Notes: generated by a model from the sequence alone, not told the origin. A DNA stretch of 33,324 bases from Pseudomonas bohemica (GCF_002934685.1 NZ_NKHL01000074.1:1-33324); one strand, 5' to 3'. Positions 16,127-23,724 are shown, numbered from the stretch's first letter. Made by a program: numbers and translations.

Positions 16127-17461
16127 TTATCCTCGGATGGCCCAGAAAGCCAGGTTCAGGCCCGGAAAATCGCCCGCCACGTGGAAAGCGAAACCACCCG
16201 AATGCACCAACTGCTTCCAGTGCTCGCTGCCGCGATCCAGCTCGTAGTAGGTCGAGCCGGCATGGAACGGGATCTGCCGTGGCGCCACCGGCAACGGCAG
16301 CAGGCCGATGCCCGGCAGTTGCAGATTCACCAGATCGCGAATGTGCTCGACCGAACCGATCTTGCTCTGCTGCGCAAAACGCCCGCGCAGGGTCTCGCTC
16401 GGCATGTCGGCACGCACCACAAGAATGAAACTGGCGTTGTCGATCAAGGTGCGGTCGGCCAGCATCGCCACATGAATGCCGTAGGCTTTTTCGACGATAG
16501 GAATTGGCGTGGCCTTGCTGTCGATCAGCATCGACAAGGCTTCGCGCAGGGCCTGCATCACCGGCGCGAAACTCACGGCCAGATCATCGTGCTGATAATG
16601 CACGAACGCTTCAGGCCTGCGACCGGACGTGGAAAACGTGGCGAACTCTCCCGCCAGACTCACCAGTTCGCTGTAGAAACGCTCCGGGTGCAGCGGGCTG
16701 AGTTGACTCAGATGACTGATCAGCGGCTGGGCACGATTGACCAACTGCAACAGCATGAAATCGGCGATCTCCGATGCGCCGCCCGCGCCTGACGCCACTA
16801 CCCGTCCGGCCAGGGCCTCGCCGCGTTGGTGCAGCAGCCCCAGCAACTCGCTGCGAAATGCCGTAAGCGGCTTGGACGCGGCGACGTCGAGCAGTGGTGG
16901 GATGTAGCTGTCATCGAGCACCAGCGCCCGATCGGCGCGCTTTTCCTTGATCCGCACCAATCCCACCGCTGCGTAATCGCTCAAACCGTCTTTTTCGGTC
17001 AGCAGACGCAAAGCCCGCGCACCGATGGCCACAGGCGCCCGATTTTCGAACGGTGCATTGTCATCGCGCACCTCGCGCACCTGACTGACGAACCGCGCGC
17101 CGCCCACTGCCTCACCTTCATCCACAGTATCCCGCTGCCCCGCGCGCTTGAGCGGCAAGGCCAGATACACCACGCCATCTCGCAGGTTGTCGTCGATGTT
17201 CAGCGGGCTCGGCGCCAAGTCATCGTGAGGGATGTTGAACGGCGTGCCGTCGGGCAACAGACCGCATGCCGAAACGATGGCCAGCTTGCCCTGCGCCAAC
17301 AGCCCCTGATCCAGCAATAGCTCGGAAAAGCCCCAGGCTCCGGCCGACAGCGGACGGCTGCGAGCGTCGATGAGGTTTTCCAGGTAACGGTCATGCTGCT
17401 GAAAGTGCTGTGTTCCGATGAACATCCCTTCCGACCAGACCACACGATTGTTCCAGGACAT
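16127..17461 (-). CDS. tssK: TssK baseplate adaptor, 444 aa
   Basis: The N-terminus shows the TssK/ImpJ signature VVWSEGMFIGTQHFQQHDRYLE, and the C-terminal third contains RTLIDNASFILVVRAD and the conserved IPFHAGSTYYELD segment. TssK is a cytoplasmic trimer that joins the baseplate to the TssL-TssM membrane complex, using a fold shared with phage receptor-binding proteins. The ATG has GGAGAACCC directly upstream and follows tssJ by 15 bases. Length is normal. Confidence 0.95.
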   Translation of the reverse strand: MSWNNRVVWSEGMFIGTQHFQQHDRYLENLIDARSRPLSAGAWGFSELLLDQGLLAQGKLAIVSACGLLPDGTPFNIPHDDLAPSPLNIDDNLRDGVVYLALPLKRAGQRDTVDEGEAVGGARFVSQVREVRDDNAPFENRAPVAIGARALRLLTEKDGLSDYAAVGLVRIKEKRADRALVLDDSYIPPLLDVAASKPLTAFRSELLGLLHQRGEALAGRVVASGAGGASEIADFMLLQLVNRAQPLISHLSQLSPLHPERFYSELVSLAGEFATFSTSGRRPEAFVHYQHDDLAVSFAPVMQALREALSMLIDSKATPIPIVEKAYGIHVAMLADRTLIDNASFILVVRADMPSETLRGRFAQQSKIGSVEHIRDLVNLQLPGIGLLPLPVAPRQIPFHAGSTYYELDRGSEHWKQLVHSGGFAFHVAGDFPGLNLAFWAIRG

Positions 17462-17476
17462 GGGTTCTCCGATTGT

Positions 17477-17983
17477 CTATTGGGCAGGGCGGATGGTTGG
17501 CGCGGCGGAATCGCTGCTGACGGCTCTGGTATCAAGGCCGATCTGGAACTCGCTGGCCTGGCGCGATGCGACGTTGAGCACGGCACGCCACTGGGCCTGA
17601 TCGATTTCGCGATACCCCACCACCAGACCGATTTGGCGAGTGGCAGTGTTGAGATTGCGATTCAGGGTCAGCTGTTGACCGGGTTGCAGCAGCACTTCGT
17701 CCTGATCCAGCAGATCGGCGCCTAGCGTGCTCTGGGCGCGTTCAGCCAGGGCGAAGTAATCGGCACGGCTGAAACTGGCGGTGTTCTTCAGTTCGAAAAT
17801 ACGCACCCGCACGGGCGTAGGCTGGCCGTTGGCGCCGGGGTTCAGCCCCGCGACAGCATTGAAGTGCAGAGCAACGGAAGTGGCGTCCGAGGTCTTTTCG
17901 ACCGCCTGTGGCGATTCCGCGTTTTTGGCACAAGAAACCAGCAACAGCACCATTGCTACTGCCGATACAACTCTTCGAAACAT
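17477..17983 (-). CDS. tssJ: TssJ outer-membrane lipoprotein, 168 aa
   Basis: A short lipoprotein signal ends in the lipobox LLVSC with Cys18, followed by Ala at +2, which predicts outer-membrane anchoring. The mature part has the family's transthyretin-like features: RVRIFELKNTASFSRADYF, a DEVLLQPGQ loop and VVGYREIDQAQWRAV. TssJ binds the periplasmic domain of TssM to start membrane-complex assembly. The gene begins 54 bases after tagH with GAGGACGC as ribosome-binding site. Confidence 0.93.
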   Translation of the reverse strand: MFRRVVSAVAMVLLLVSCAKNAESPQAVEKTSDATSVALHFNAVAGLNPGANGQPTPVRVRIFELKNTASFSRADYFALAERAQSTLGADLLDQDEVLLQPGQQLTLNRNLNTATRQIGLVVGYREIDQAQWRAVLNVASRQASEFQIGLDTRAVSSDSAAPTIRPAQ

Positions 17984-18037
17984 CCTGCGTCCTCGTGACG
18001 TGCTGACTGTCTATCCGTTTTTCCTGATGCCACGCCT

Positions 18038-19414
18038 TCAAGGGCGGCGCAGTCGCGCGCTGTGCTCCTCGTAGGCACGACTGAATTCACGTCCGAAAAG
18101 GACCTGAAAGTCCTCCTCGGCTTCGCGGGAAATCTGTGTGTAAAGCTCGGTGAATTGCTGCCAGTGCTGGGCCTGACGAGAGCCGAACAGGTTCGAAAGG
18201 GCGCCCGGCTTGCCCATGCGCGCTTCCAGTTGCGCAGGCTCGAAACGTTTGAGCAGCGCCTTGATCGCGGCCTCGACCCCGGCCATGACCGCCATTTGAT
18301 GCGCGCGCAGATCATCGAAGCTGTCTGCGATTGCCTGATCCGGCGGCATGAACGCCGGATTGCCGTGGCGCAGCAGCAACAGCAGCGCTTCATCGGTGTT
18401 CGGTGCGAACTTCAGCGGATTGTTTTCCACAGGACGGATCATGGTTTGCTGCATGCGGAACTCGCCCTTGAGGCTGGTTCGGGCGCGCAGCACGTCGATG
18501 AGGCCCTCGACCATCAGCCGATAGCTGCGTCCGATGGCCTCCATTTGCGCCTGGACCTGCGCCGACTCAATCCGCAGTTGATCGAGTCCCGCACCGCGCA
18601 AAAACGCCTTGAGCAAATCGGCCTCACCGCTGCCGGCCGCGGGCGGATTTGGCTCAACGATTTTGGGCGGCGGCGTGATAGCCACAGGCTTCGCTTGCGC
18701 AACCGGAGCTGGAACCGGAACGGGCGGAACAATCGGGCTCGGTGCGGACGACTTGGGCATATCGGCAAACACGTCCCAGTCTTCGGGAATCACACCCGCT
18801 GGCGAGACTGGCGATGGCTGCAGGATCGACGCGGGAGGTGCCTGTGGGGCCGGTGGGCGAAAGTCGTGGCGCTCGGCCGGAACGTGATCCGAAACAGCGG
18901 CAGGGGGTACACGGGGCGGGGTCAGAAAATCGAACAGATCAGGGAAAGTATCTTGAGCCGTGCCACCCTGGAAATGCGCAGCAGGTACTGCTTCGACGGG
19001 CATCGACGCAGCACTGTTTTGACGCCCCATCAATGCGTCGAAACTGTTGGATGAGTCAGCGCCGGTTAGATCCGCGCCTGGCAGTTTCATTTCGAAATCA
19101 ATTCGCGCGCGGATCTCGTAGTCGCCGATGCGGATAAGTTCGCCATCCTCCAGCGGTTCGCTGTTTCCGCGACGCAACCGAATACCCGCATTTACCAGTT
19201 CTACTCCGTTAGTACTGTTATCGGTCAAGTAGTAGCGACCGTCTTTATATTGAATGACGCAATGTCTTGAAGAAACAAGGCGTTCCGGATCGGGAAGTAT
19301 CCAGTCATTTTCTTGACTACGGCCAATTGCCATCACCCCATTATCCATCGATTTCTCGGGGATTTGGCCAGGGGTTATCTTGTGATAGCTGGTGATAGTC
19401 AAACAGAGCGACAC
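18038..19414 (-). CDS. fha: TagH/Fha, forkhead-associated scaffold protein of the T6SS, 458 aa
   Basis: The start is assigned to GTG at 19414 because AAGGAGG lies 4 bases upstream and the protein then begins MSLCLTITSYHKITPGQ, as in Fha1 proteins. Extending to 19552 adds 46 residues of poor quality. The FHA domain covers about residues 10-105, with GRS (31-33), SRH (49-51) and NSTNG (66-70) for phosphothreonine binding. A Pro/Ala-rich linker (about 145-280) follows, then the helical TagH C-terminal domain with FRMQQTMIRPVENNPLKF. In P. aeruginosa, Fha is phosphorylated by PpkA and drives assembly. It is the first gene of the minus-strand operon, and its ribosome-binding site sits in a hairpin loop. 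Confidence 0.94.
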   Translation of the reverse strand: MSLCLTITSYHKITPGQIPEKSMDNGVMAIGRSQENDWILPDPERLVSSRHCVIQYKDGRYYLTDNSTNGVELVNAGIRLRRGNSEPLEDGELIRIGDYEIRARIDFEMKLPGADLTGADSSNSFDALMGRQNSAASMPVEAVPAAHFQGGTAQDTFPDLFDFLTPPRVPPAAVSDHVPAERHDFRPPAPQAPPASILQPSPVSPAGVIPEDWDVFADMPKSSAPSPIVPPVPVPAPVAQAKPVAITPPPKIVEPNPPAAGSGEADLLKAFLRGAGLDQLRIESAQVQAQMEAIGRSYRLMVEGLIDVLRARTSLKGEFRMQQTMIRPVENNPLKFAPNTDEALLLLLRHGNPAFMPPDQAIADSFDDLRAHQMAVMAGVEAAIKALLKRFEPAQLEARMGKPGALSNLFGSRQAQHWQQFTELYTQISREAEEDFQVLFGREFSRAYEEHSARLRRP

Positions 19415-19434
19415 AGCGCCTCCTTGCTTGCGCT
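19415..19434 (-). promoter_or_regulatory. hairpin presenting the tagH ribosome-binding site, candidate RsmA/CsrA site
   Basis: Read on the minus strand, AGCGC and GCGCT form a 5-bp GC-rich stem around the ten-base loop AAGCAAGGAG. The loop carries the Shine-Dalgarno sequence and fits the A-N-GGA-N core bound by RsmA/CsrA proteins. The 3' arm directly abuts the GTG start. In P. aeruginosa RsmA is known to repress H1-T6SS genes after transcription. Binding here is inferred from sequence only. Confidence 0.5.
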
Positions 19435-19580
19435 TCGAGCACTCGAACGCAGACACACGGGCCTGCGCAGGCCAGCCGAATGCCGTACCAAAACGCTCAA
19501 AAACCGGGATTAAACGGGCCGAATGCTGGCTTTTCCACAATTTTACACACACATCCGTACCAGTCGTACAGAGGCTGACT

Positions 19581-19601
19581 TAACAGTCCTACGTACTGTT
19601 A
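19581..19601. promoter_or_regulatory. 21-bp inverted repeat, candidate operator
   Basis: TAACAGT at 19581-19587 and ACTGTTA at 19595-19601 are perfect 7-bp inverted repeats separated by seven bases. The centre-to-centre spacing of 14 bases is too wide for a tight hairpin but suits a dimeric DNA-binding protein. It lies near the middle of the divergent region, 36 bases upstream of the TAAAAT box on the tagH side. No known regulator consensus was recognised. Confidence 0.4.
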
Positions 19602-19784
19602 CGCACATCACAACTGTCACAGAGGGCACATAGCTTACCTTGACAACAGATAACTTCCACACCAAAAATGCACAACTCCATAACGCCGATGATGCCCATG
19701 TGATATCACCGGTTGTTTACAAGAAAGAATGTTCCGTAGTCCGCGTAGGATTTTTCCACGTTAACTATCAGATTTGTCCGCACC

Positions 19785-19798
19785 CGATAAGGAGATCG
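19785..19798 (+). promoter_or_regulatory. hexaloop hairpin presenting the tssA ribosome-binding site, candidate RsmA/CsrA site
   Basis: CGAT and ATCG pair as a 4-bp stem around the exact hexaloop AAGGAG, which is the preferred geometry of RsmA/CsrA targets (A-N-GGA-N in a six-base loop). AAGGAG is also the Shine-Dalgarno sequence for tssA, ending 7 bases before its TTG start. A bound repressor would block ribosome entry directly. A second GGA upstream at 19748-19750 could be an additional contact but lies in a possible stem. Confidence 0.55.
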
Positions 19799-19801
19799 AT
19801 T

Positions 19802-20818
19802 TTGGTGGATGTTCCGTTGTTACTCGCCGCAGTTTCCGCGAACTCTCCGTGTGGCGATGACCTGGAATATGACGCGGACTTCCTCCAGCTGGAGCGCGAC
19901 GCCCAGGGTAAACCCGAACGCACTATGGGCGATTCGGTACATCCGGCCGAACCTCCCCAGTGGCGACAGATAGAACAGTCCAGCATTACTCTTCTGCAAC
20001 GCAGTAAAGACCTGCGAATCACCCATTTCCTCCTGCAAAGCGCCCTGGCCCTCGATGGCTTTGCCGGGCTGGCCAATGCCCTGACATTGATCAACGATCT
20101 GCTGGGTCAATACTGGCCCACGCTGTACCCGCAACTCGACGCAGACGACGACAACGATCCCACCGTGCGCATCAACGCCTTGTCCGGCATCGCGTGCGAA
20201 ACCAATATTCGACTGCTTCGCGAAAGCCTGCTGACCCGCTCACGCACGTTCGGCCCGATCAGCCTGCGTGCCGCGCTGAACGCCAGCGGTCTGCAGAGCT
20301 TTGCGGACGAACACCTCACACCCGAGGAACTGGCAGGCGCACTGCGCGACACGGACTCAGACCAGCTTTTCGCTCTACGCTCTGCGCTGCAGGAAGCGCA
20401 CAGCACGGCCGACGCCATCGAGCATTACGTTTCCAGCCAGGTTGGCTCCGCTCAGGGCGTGGATTTGTTCGCCCTCAAGCAGCCGCTCAAACAAGCGCTG
20501 CACATCCTCGCTGAATATGCGCCAGGCGGCGCTGTGGCCGAACCCGCGACCCGCGACACCGGCGACGCGACGCCGGTGGAGCAGACCGTGGCTGCGACGC
20601 CGCGTGCCTCCGGGGAAATCGACAACCGCGATGACGTGGTCCGCAGCCTCGACAACATTCTTGCTTACTACGCCCGTCATGAGCCGTCGAGCCCGCTGCC
20701 GGTGCTGTTGAATCGGGCGAAAAATCTGGTGCACGCCGACTTCGCGGCCATCGTGCGTAACCTGATTCCCGACGGTATGTCCCAGTTCGAAAATCTGCGC
20801 GGCCCCGACGCCGAATAA
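19802..20818 (+). CDS. tssA: TssA (TssA1-type) cap/priming protein, 338 aa
   Basis: The start is set at TTG 19802, 7 bases after AAGGAG, giving MVDVPLLLAAVSANSPCGDDLEYD, close to the known TssA1 N-terminus. The GTG at 19805 is the alternative. A longer frame from 19640 adds 54 residues without family similarity. The ImpA_N domain covers roughly residues 8-130, with NDLLGQYWPTLYPQLD. A helical middle and a C-terminal domain (about 260-338, NILAYYARHEPSSPLPVLL) follow, the latter matching the ring-forming end of TssA1. TssA primes tube and sheath polymerisation at the baseplate. It is the first gene of the plus-strand operon. Confidence 0.93.
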   Translation: MVDVPLLLAAVSANSPCGDDLEYDADFLQLERDAQGKPERTMGDSVHPAEPPQWRQIEQSSITLLQRSKDLRITHFLLQSALALDGFAGLANALTLINDLLGQYWPTLYPQLDADDDNDPTVRINALSGIACETNIRLLRESLLTRSRTFGPISLRAALNASGLQSFADEHLTPEELAGALRDTDSDQLFALRSALQEAHSTADAIEHYVSSQVGSAQGVDLFALKQPLKQALHILAEYAPGGAVAEPATRDTGDATPVEQTVAATPRASGEIDNRDDVVRSLDNILAYYARHEPSSPLPVLLNRAKNLVHADFAAIVRNLIPDGMSQFENLRGPDAE

Positions 20819-20819
20819 A

Positions 20820-20844
20820 CCGGTTCGCTCAAGCAGCGAGCCGG
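20820..20844 (+). other. intercistronic hairpin between tssA and tssB
   Basis: CCGGTTCGCT and AGCGAGCCGG form a 10-bp stem (one G-U pair) with the five-base loop CAAGC, starting 2 bases after the tssA stop codon. No T run follows, so it is not a standard terminator. It may protect the upstream message or mark a processing point ahead of the strongly translated sheath genes. The remaining 80 bases of the gap show only the AGGAGGAG ribosome-binding site of tssB. Confidence 0.5.
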
Positions 20845-20926
20845 TCAGCACCGGGATCACGCAACCCCGTTACCGGCCAAGACCGATGACGCCAATCACG
20901 TCGCAGCAGCGACCAGGAGGAGCAAC

Positions 20927-21457
20927 GTGGCGAACACCAGTTCTCAGAAATTCATTGCGCGCAACCGCGCCCCACGGGTCCAGATCGAGTACGACGTTGA
21001 GCTGTACGGCGCCGAGAAAAAGGTCCAGCTGCCGTTCGTGATGGGTGTCATGGCGGATCTGGCGGGCAAGCCTGCCGAGCCTCTGGCGGCGGTGGCCGAT
21101 CGCAAGTTTCTGGAAATCGACGTCGACAACTTCGACTCGCGCCTCAAAGCCATGCAGCCTCGCGTGGCCTTCCACGTGCCGAACGAGCTGACCGGCGAAG
21201 GCAACCTGAGCCTGGACATCACGTTCGAGAGCATGGACGACTTCAGCCCCGCCGCCGTGGCGCGCAAGGTCGATTCGCTGAACCAGTTGCTCGAGGCACG
21301 CACCCAACTGGCCAACCTGCTGACCTACATGGACGGCAAGACCGGCGCTGAAGAAATCATCATGAAGGCGATCAAGGACCCGGCCCTGCTGCAGGCTTTG
21401 GCGAGCGCGCCAAAACCTCAGGGCGCTGACTCTCAAAGCGCCGAGCCGAAAGCCTGA
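20927..21457 (+). CDS. tssB: TssB (VipA), small contractile-sheath subunit, 176 aa
   Basis: The GTG start has a strong AGGAGGAG site 4 bases upstream. The N-terminus MANTSSQKFIARNRAPRVQI, followed by EYDVELYGAEKKVQLPFVMGVMADLAG, is the TssB signature. FLEIDVDNFDSRL and LNQLLEARTQLANLLTYMDGK are also conserved. TssB forms heterodimers with TssC that polymerise around the Hcp tube and contract. The C-terminal tail is Ala/Pro/Gln-rich. The gene is 15 bases ahead of tssC, so both are expected in equal amounts. Confidence 0.96.
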   Translation: MANTSSQKFIARNRAPRVQIEYDVELYGAEKKVQLPFVMGVMADLAGKPAEPLAAVADRKFLEIDVDNFDSRLKAMQPRVAFHVPNELTGEGNLSLDITFESMDDFSPAAVARKVDSLNQLLEARTQLANLLTYMDGKTGAEEIIMKAIKDPALLQALASAPKPQGADSQSAEPKA

Positions 21458-21472
21458 TCAGGACGAACGACC

Positions 21473-22966
21473 ATGACCGAATTGCTGCGTGACAACCAGG
21501 CTCAAACCAGCCAAACCGAAGAGGCCAACGAGTTCGCCTCGCTGCTGCTGCAAGAATTCAAACCGAAAACCGAACGCGCCCGTGAGGCCGTCGAGACCGC
21601 CGTTCGCACGCTGGCCGAACAGGCACTGGCGCAGACCGATCTGGTGTCCAACGACGCCATCACGTCGATCGAGTCGATCATCGCGGCCATCGACGCCAAG
21701 CTCACCGCGCAAGTGAATCAGGTGATCCATCACCCTGAATTCCAGCAACTGGAAAGCGCCTGGCGCGGCCTGCACTACCTGGTCAACAACACCGAGAGTG
21801 ACGAGCAGCTGAAGATTCGCGTGCTCAATATCTCCAAGCCTGAGCTGCACAAGACCCTGAAGAAATTCAAGGGTACGGCCTGGGACCAGAGCCCGATCTT
21901 CAAAAAAATGTATGAAGAAGAATACGGTCAGTTCGGCGGCGAGCCTTACGGCTGTCTGGTGGGCGATTACTACTTCGATCAGTCGCCGCAGGACGTCGAA
22001 CTGCTGGGCGAACTGTCCAAGACCTGCGCGGCCATGCATGCACCGTTCATCGCAGCGGCGTCGCCGACCGTGATGGGCATGGGTTCGTGGCAGGAGCTGT
22101 CCAACCCGCGCGACCTGACCAAGATTTTCACCACTCCAGAATATGCCGGCTGGCGTTCGCTGCGAGAATCCGAAGACGCGCGCTACATTGGCCTGACGAT
22201 GCCGCGCTTCCTGGCGCGCCTGCCATACGGCGCCAAGACCGATCCGGTAGAAGCTTTCGCCTTCGAAGAAGACACCGACGGCGCAGACAGCGCCAAGTAC
22301 ACCTGGGCCAACGCCGCTTACGCGATGGCGGTGAACATCAATCGCTCGTTCAAACACTACGGCTGGTGCTCGCGGATTCGCGGTGTCGAGTCCGGCGGTG
22401 AAGTGCAGAACCTGCCAGCGCATACCTTCCCGACCGACGACGGCGGCGTGGACATGAAATGCCCGACCGAAATTGCCATTTCCGATCGTCGCGAGGCGGA
22501 GCTGGCGAAGAACGGTTTCATGCCGCTGCTGCACAAGAAAAACACTGATTTCGCAGCCTTCATCGGCGCGCAGTCGCTGCAGAAGCCGGCCGAATACGAT
22601 GACCCGGACGCCACCGCCAACGCCAACCTGGCCGCGCGTCTGCCGTATCTGTTCGCCACCTGCCGCTTCGCCCATTACCTGAAGTGCATCGTGCGCGACA
22701 AGATCGGCTCCTTCAAAGGCAAGGACGAGATGCAGCGCTGGTTGCAGGACTGGATTCTGAACTACGTCGACGGTGACCCGGCGCACTCCACCGAGACCAC
22801 CAAGGCGCAGCATCCGCTGGCCAACGCCGAGGTTGTGGTCGAGGACGTCGAAGGCAACCCGGGTTATTACAACTCGAAGTTCTTCCTGCGCCCGCACTAC
22901 CAACTTGAAGGGCTGACGGTGTCGCTGCGTCTGGTGTCCAAGCTGCCTTCGGCCAAGGGCGCGTGA
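21473..22966 (+). CDS. tssC: TssC (VipB), large contractile-sheath subunit, 497 aa
   Basis: The protein matches the EvpB/VipB family over its length: ESAWRGLHYLVNNTESDEQL, ISKPELHKTLKKF, FGGEPYGCLVGDYYFD, LTMPRFLARLPYG, and the C-terminal NPGYYNSKFFLRPHYQLEGL motif. Length is typical. The N-terminal 50 residues are the helical region that in the family carries or approaches the ClpV recognition site. This could matter here because tagJ, a ClpV-related accessory gene of the H1 system, is missing. ATG at 21473 follows GGACGA. Confidence 0.97.
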   Translation: MTELLRDNQAQTSQTEEANEFASLLLQEFKPKTERAREAVETAVRTLAEQALAQTDLVSNDAITSIESIIAAIDAKLTAQVNQVIHHPEFQQLESAWRGLHYLVNNTESDEQLKIRVLNISKPELHKTLKKFKGTAWDQSPIFKKMYEEEYGQFGGEPYGCLVGDYYFDQSPQDVELLGELSKTCAAMHAPFIAAASPTVMGMGSWQELSNPRDLTKIFTTPEYAGWRSLRESEDARYIGLTMPRFLARLPYGAKTDPVEAFAFEEDTDGADSAKYTWANAAYAMAVNINRSFKHYGWCSRIRGVESGGEVQNLPAHTFPTDDGGVDMKCPTEIAISDRREAELAKNGFMPLLHKKNTDFAAFIGAQSLQKPAEYDDPDATANANLAARLPYLFATCRFAHYLKCIVRDKIGSFKGKDEMQRWLQDWILNYVDGDPAHSTETTKAQHPLANAEVVVEDVEGNPGYYNSKFFLRPHYQLEGLTVSLRLVSKLPSAKGA

Positions 22967-23158
22967 TTGCGCCCCTGTAGCAGCCCGGTTTGCCAGCGGT
23001 TGCGCGGTGTCAGGCGATGCATTCGTCCACAGACAGACCGTGACCGCCGACAAGCCGTACGGCTACAGAAAATGTGCGTTATTCGATAACAAGTCTGGTA
23101 GTACGCCCGCGTGGGCTCTGACTAAAAATACTTCGTGGTAGACCACACTGGAGAAAAC
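22967..23158 (+). promoter_or_regulatory. palindrome-rich leader upstream of hcp
   Basis: The 192 bases between tssC and hcp hold several small inverted repeats: a perfect 12-bp palindrome AGCCGTACGGCT at 23053-23064, GTTAT-TCG-ATAAC at 23078-23090, GCCC-GCGT-GGGC at about 23106-23117, and GTGG-TAGA-CCAC at 23135-23146, just ahead of the GGAG ribosome-binding site. Hcp is usually made in large excess, so a separate promoter or a stabilising 5' structure is plausible. No convincing -35/-10 pair is visible. Confidence 0.4.
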
Positions 23159-23647
23159 ATGGCTGTTGATATCTTCATCAAGATTGGCGACATCAAGGGC
23201 GAGTCCATGGACAAAGCCCACAAGGACGAAATCGACGTGCTGGCCTGGAGCTGGGGCATGTCCCAGTCCGGCAACATGCATGTCGGCGGTGGCGGCGGTG
23301 CGGGCAAGGTCAACATTCAGGACATCTCGCTGACCAAGTACGTCGACAAGGCCACGCCGAACCTGATGATGCATTGCTCCAGCGGCAAGCACGTCGACAA
23401 GGTCACCCTGACTGTGCGCAAGGCGGGCGGTGAGAGCCAGGTCGAGTACCTGATCATCAATCTGGAAGAAGTGCTGATCACCTCGCTGACCACCGGTGGT
23501 TCGGGTGGCGACGATCGCCTGACCGAAACCATCACCCTGAACTTCGCTCAGGTACTGGTCGACTACCAGCCGCAGAAAGCCGACGGCACCAAGGATGGCG
23601 GCCCGATCAAGTACGGCTGGAACATTCGCTCCAACACCAAGCGTTGA
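23159..23647 (+). CDS. hcp: Hcp (TssD), T6SS inner-tube protein, 162 aa
   Basis: The start at 23159 (MAVDIFIKIGDIKGES) has GGAG 5 bases upstream; the ATG-type start 8 codons earlier lacks a site. The sequence is Hcp1-like throughout: DEIDVLAWSWGMSQSGNMHV, a glycine-rich loop GGGGGAGKVNIQDISL, KHVDKVTLTVRKAGG and the ending YGWNIRSNTK. Hexameric rings of Hcp stack into the tube and carry small effectors in their lumen; this form stabilises H1 effectors such as the Tse proteins in P. aeruginosa. No C-terminal effector extension is present. A strong hairpin directly follows the stop codon. Confidence 0.97.
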   Translation: MAVDIFIKIGDIKGESMDKAHKDEIDVLAWSWGMSQSGNMHVGGGGGAGKVNIQDISLTKYVDKATPNLMMHCSSGKHVDKVTLTVRKAGGESQVEYLIINLEEVLITSLTTGGSGGDDRLTETITLNFAQVLVDYQPQKADGTKDGGPIKYGWNIRSNTKR

Positions 23648-23653
23648 TTCTCG

Positions 23654-23682
23654 ACGCCCCCGTTGCCAATGGCCGGGGGCGT
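23654..23682 (+). terminator. GC-rich hairpin after hcp, probable partial terminator
   Basis: ACGCCCCCG at 23654-23662 pairs with CGGGGGCGT at 23674-23682, and inside the loop GCC-AAT-GGC can pair too. The T content downstream is moderate (TCTTTCGATTTCGAT), so termination would be incomplete. It sits 7 bases after the hcp stop and could both protect the hcp message and lower expression of tssE onward. Confidence 0.6.
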
Positions 23683-23724
23683 TGGCCGTCTTTCGATTTC
23701 GATCATGTTCCCGGTGCCTGAAGT

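Larger units (their letters stand above)
19415..19801. promoter_or_regulatory. divergent intergenic control region between tagH and tssA
   Basis: The 387 bases between the two opposed starts must carry promoters for both T6SS operons. The region is more AT-rich than the surrounding genes. It holds the two hairpin leaders and the 21-bp inverted repeat listed separately. A weak sigma-70 -10-like hexamer TAAAAT is present on the minus strand at 19540-19545, and a TTGACA on the plus strand at 19640-19645 lacks a good partner -10 box. No promoter can be fixed with confidence by eye. Long leaders (over 100 bases) on both sides would suit post-transcriptional control. Confidence 0.7.

Noticed and set aside
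19624..19639. Sigma-54-like element GGGCACATAGCTTACC upstream of tssA
   Set aside because: The -24 GGCAC part fits but the -12 GC is replaced by AC, the most conserved position, and no enhancer-binding activator gene is in the window.
19640..19801. N-terminal extension of TssA from the TTG at 19640
   Set aside because: The added 54 residues lack family similarity and there is no ribosome-binding site at 19640, whereas AAGGAG is placed correctly for 19802.
21458..23053. 531-aa minus-strand open frame antisense to tssC
   Set aside because: It mirrors the codon pattern of the well-identified tssC gene in high-GC DNA, is Arg/Gly/Val/Leu-rich with no recognisable domain, and has no ribosome-binding site.
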